64,000 bases of DNA from Cordylochernes scorpioides (taxonomy: Eukaryota; Arthropoda; Arachnida; Pseudoscorpiones; Chernetidae), in assembly GCA_030710605.1 (NCBI GenBank), contig CP092880.1, positions 11,821,639-11,885,638 on the forward strand, written 5' to 3'. Shown piece by piece: positions 63,273 to 64,000 of the stretch (positions within the stretch are counted from its first letter, which is position 1; every line of letters begins with the position of its first letter). The notes under the pieces are model-generated. The model did not search any database, was not told the DNA's origin, and was given only the letters and a program-made list of their open reading frames with translations. The position numbers were made by a program, and so were the translations under genes.

Positions 63273-63423
63273 TATAGTATATACATTAGAAATTTTATTC
63301 ATAATTTGAATTACAAATTCGAAAACAATTTGATTTAAAAGTGTAAAAACAAATGACATAGAAAACTTTTCTTAGTATTGAAACATTTTTTTTGCCTCTT
63401 TTGTTACAAATAATTCGATTTAA

Positions 63424-64000
63424 ACATGGTTCGACAAAGACTGTTATTTGGCTAAAAAGGAAATGAAACAAAATCTAAAATTATACGTAAAACATAATAT
63501 CTCGGCCGATAAAATTGAATACTTGTCGAGTAAGAAGAAATATTCAGCTATCCTAAAGCTCAAAAAAAGGGAATATACTGACAAAATTCAAGTTATCCTC
63601 AGTAATCTAAAAGATCCTTCCCAATTTTGGAAGACTATTAATTCACTTAAATATAGGAATAACCTACAAGGTGAAATTTCTACTGCAGACTGGCAAGTCT
63701 TCTACCGGGAGTTACTTGGTTCAAATTTAACAAAAGTTGTACAGTTACCACTTGAGATATTGGACATTGACCCCGAATTAGATTGTGAAATATCTCTAAC
63801 TGAGGTCACCAAGGAAATTTCCAAATTGGGTAAAAATAAGGCTACAGGACTTGATGAAATTCCTAACGAAGCGATTAAATATTTGTTAGAAGAACATACA
63901 ATTTATCTCAGGAACTTATTTAATAAAATCTTAGGGACATCCCAAGTTCCTCAACAATGGACAAAAACGATAATCCACCCAATATTTAAAAATGGAGATC
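63424..64000 (+). CDS. LINE reverse-transcriptase ORF2, partial, open at window edge
   Basis: An uninterrupted frame of 192 codons runs off the window. It starts after TAA at 63421-63423, first ATG 63463, so the 5' side (endonuclease) is missing or in another frame. It encodes the linker before RT (LSSKKKYSAILKLKKREYTD, LKDPSQFWKTINSLKYRNNL, ADWQVFYRELLG) and the first RT block (LGKNKATGLDEIPNEAIKYL ... PQQWTKTIIHPIFKNGD). It resembles jockey/CR1-type LINEs and is distinct from the copy at 25-28 kb. The rest of RT lies beyond the window. Confidence 0.8.

Noticed and set aside
62955-63359. 134-codon repetitive frame resembling a repeat protein
   Set aside because: Comes from five 63-bp MITE ends in tandem.

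Overview
This window looks like intergenic or intronic DNA from an arthropod nuclear genome. It is strongly AT-rich, has no operon-like gene packing, and is crowded with transposable elements (TEs) of several eukaryote-specific classes. A chelicerate such as a spider is my best guess. The guess rests on the style of the jockey-like cysteine-motif 3' ends, on degenerate Penelope-like elements and on a maT-type transposase, so it is weak. Two runs of exactly 100 N (23757-23856 and 57659-57758) are scaffold gaps, and both lie inside or beside retrotransposons.

Layout. 0-10 kb: AT-rich DNA with three tandem arrays (a 22-bp array at 0.9 kb, a 30-bp array built on a palindrome at 2.1 kb, a 65-bp array at 5.3 kb), MITEs, a tRNA-headed SINE (6.8-7.1 kb) and a tandemly amplified LINE 3' terminus (7.5-8.2 kb). 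10.5-10.75 kb: a GC-rich patch on the minus strand that looks like the first exon of a host gene with a signal peptide. 11-19.6 kb: many copies of a foldback repeat called here repeat A, two Helitron-like elements and a Penelope-type hairpin insertion. 19.7-21.9 kb: a Penelope-like element (PLE) whose reverse transcriptase plus GIY-YIG ORF is unbroken. 23.9-28.2 kb: a two-ORF jockey-clade LINE with several lesions. 29.7-31.2 kb: a broken Tc1 element. 32.1-32.9 kb: a PLE fragment. 38.1-39.4 kb: an intact maT-type (DD37D) transposon nested in a palindromic MITE. 41.8-42.8 kb: a roughly 1-kb palindrome. 43.8-45.1 kb: a broken mariner. 46.5-47.9 kb: a Tc1-like element with a single stop. 53-54.4 kb: a complex satellite. 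57.8-58.7 kb: the 3' end of a Ty1/copia element. 60-61.1 kb: possible small host exons around a hairpin PLE insertion. 62-63.3 kb: MITEs with tandemly repeated ends. 63.4 kb to the window edge: an open LINE reverse-transcriptase frame.

Host genes are nearly absent: I can defend only one likely first exon (minus strand, 10.56-10.67 kb) and a weaker set of exon candidates near 60 kb. Most of the biology visible here is transposition. The terminal inverted repeats (TIRs), TA target-site duplications and 13-14 bp target-site duplications (TSDs) let several nested insertions be put in order.

The least explained signals are (i) repeat A, with 13 copies, whose core carries the conserved pieces of a hammerhead ribozyme in a non-standard order with some covariation between copies; (ii) several PLE families that each carry a CTGANGA-hairpin-GAAA motif, one of which can be drawn as a complete hammerhead; and (iii) a recurrent habit of PLE-type inserts to be palindromic with 13-bp target duplications.
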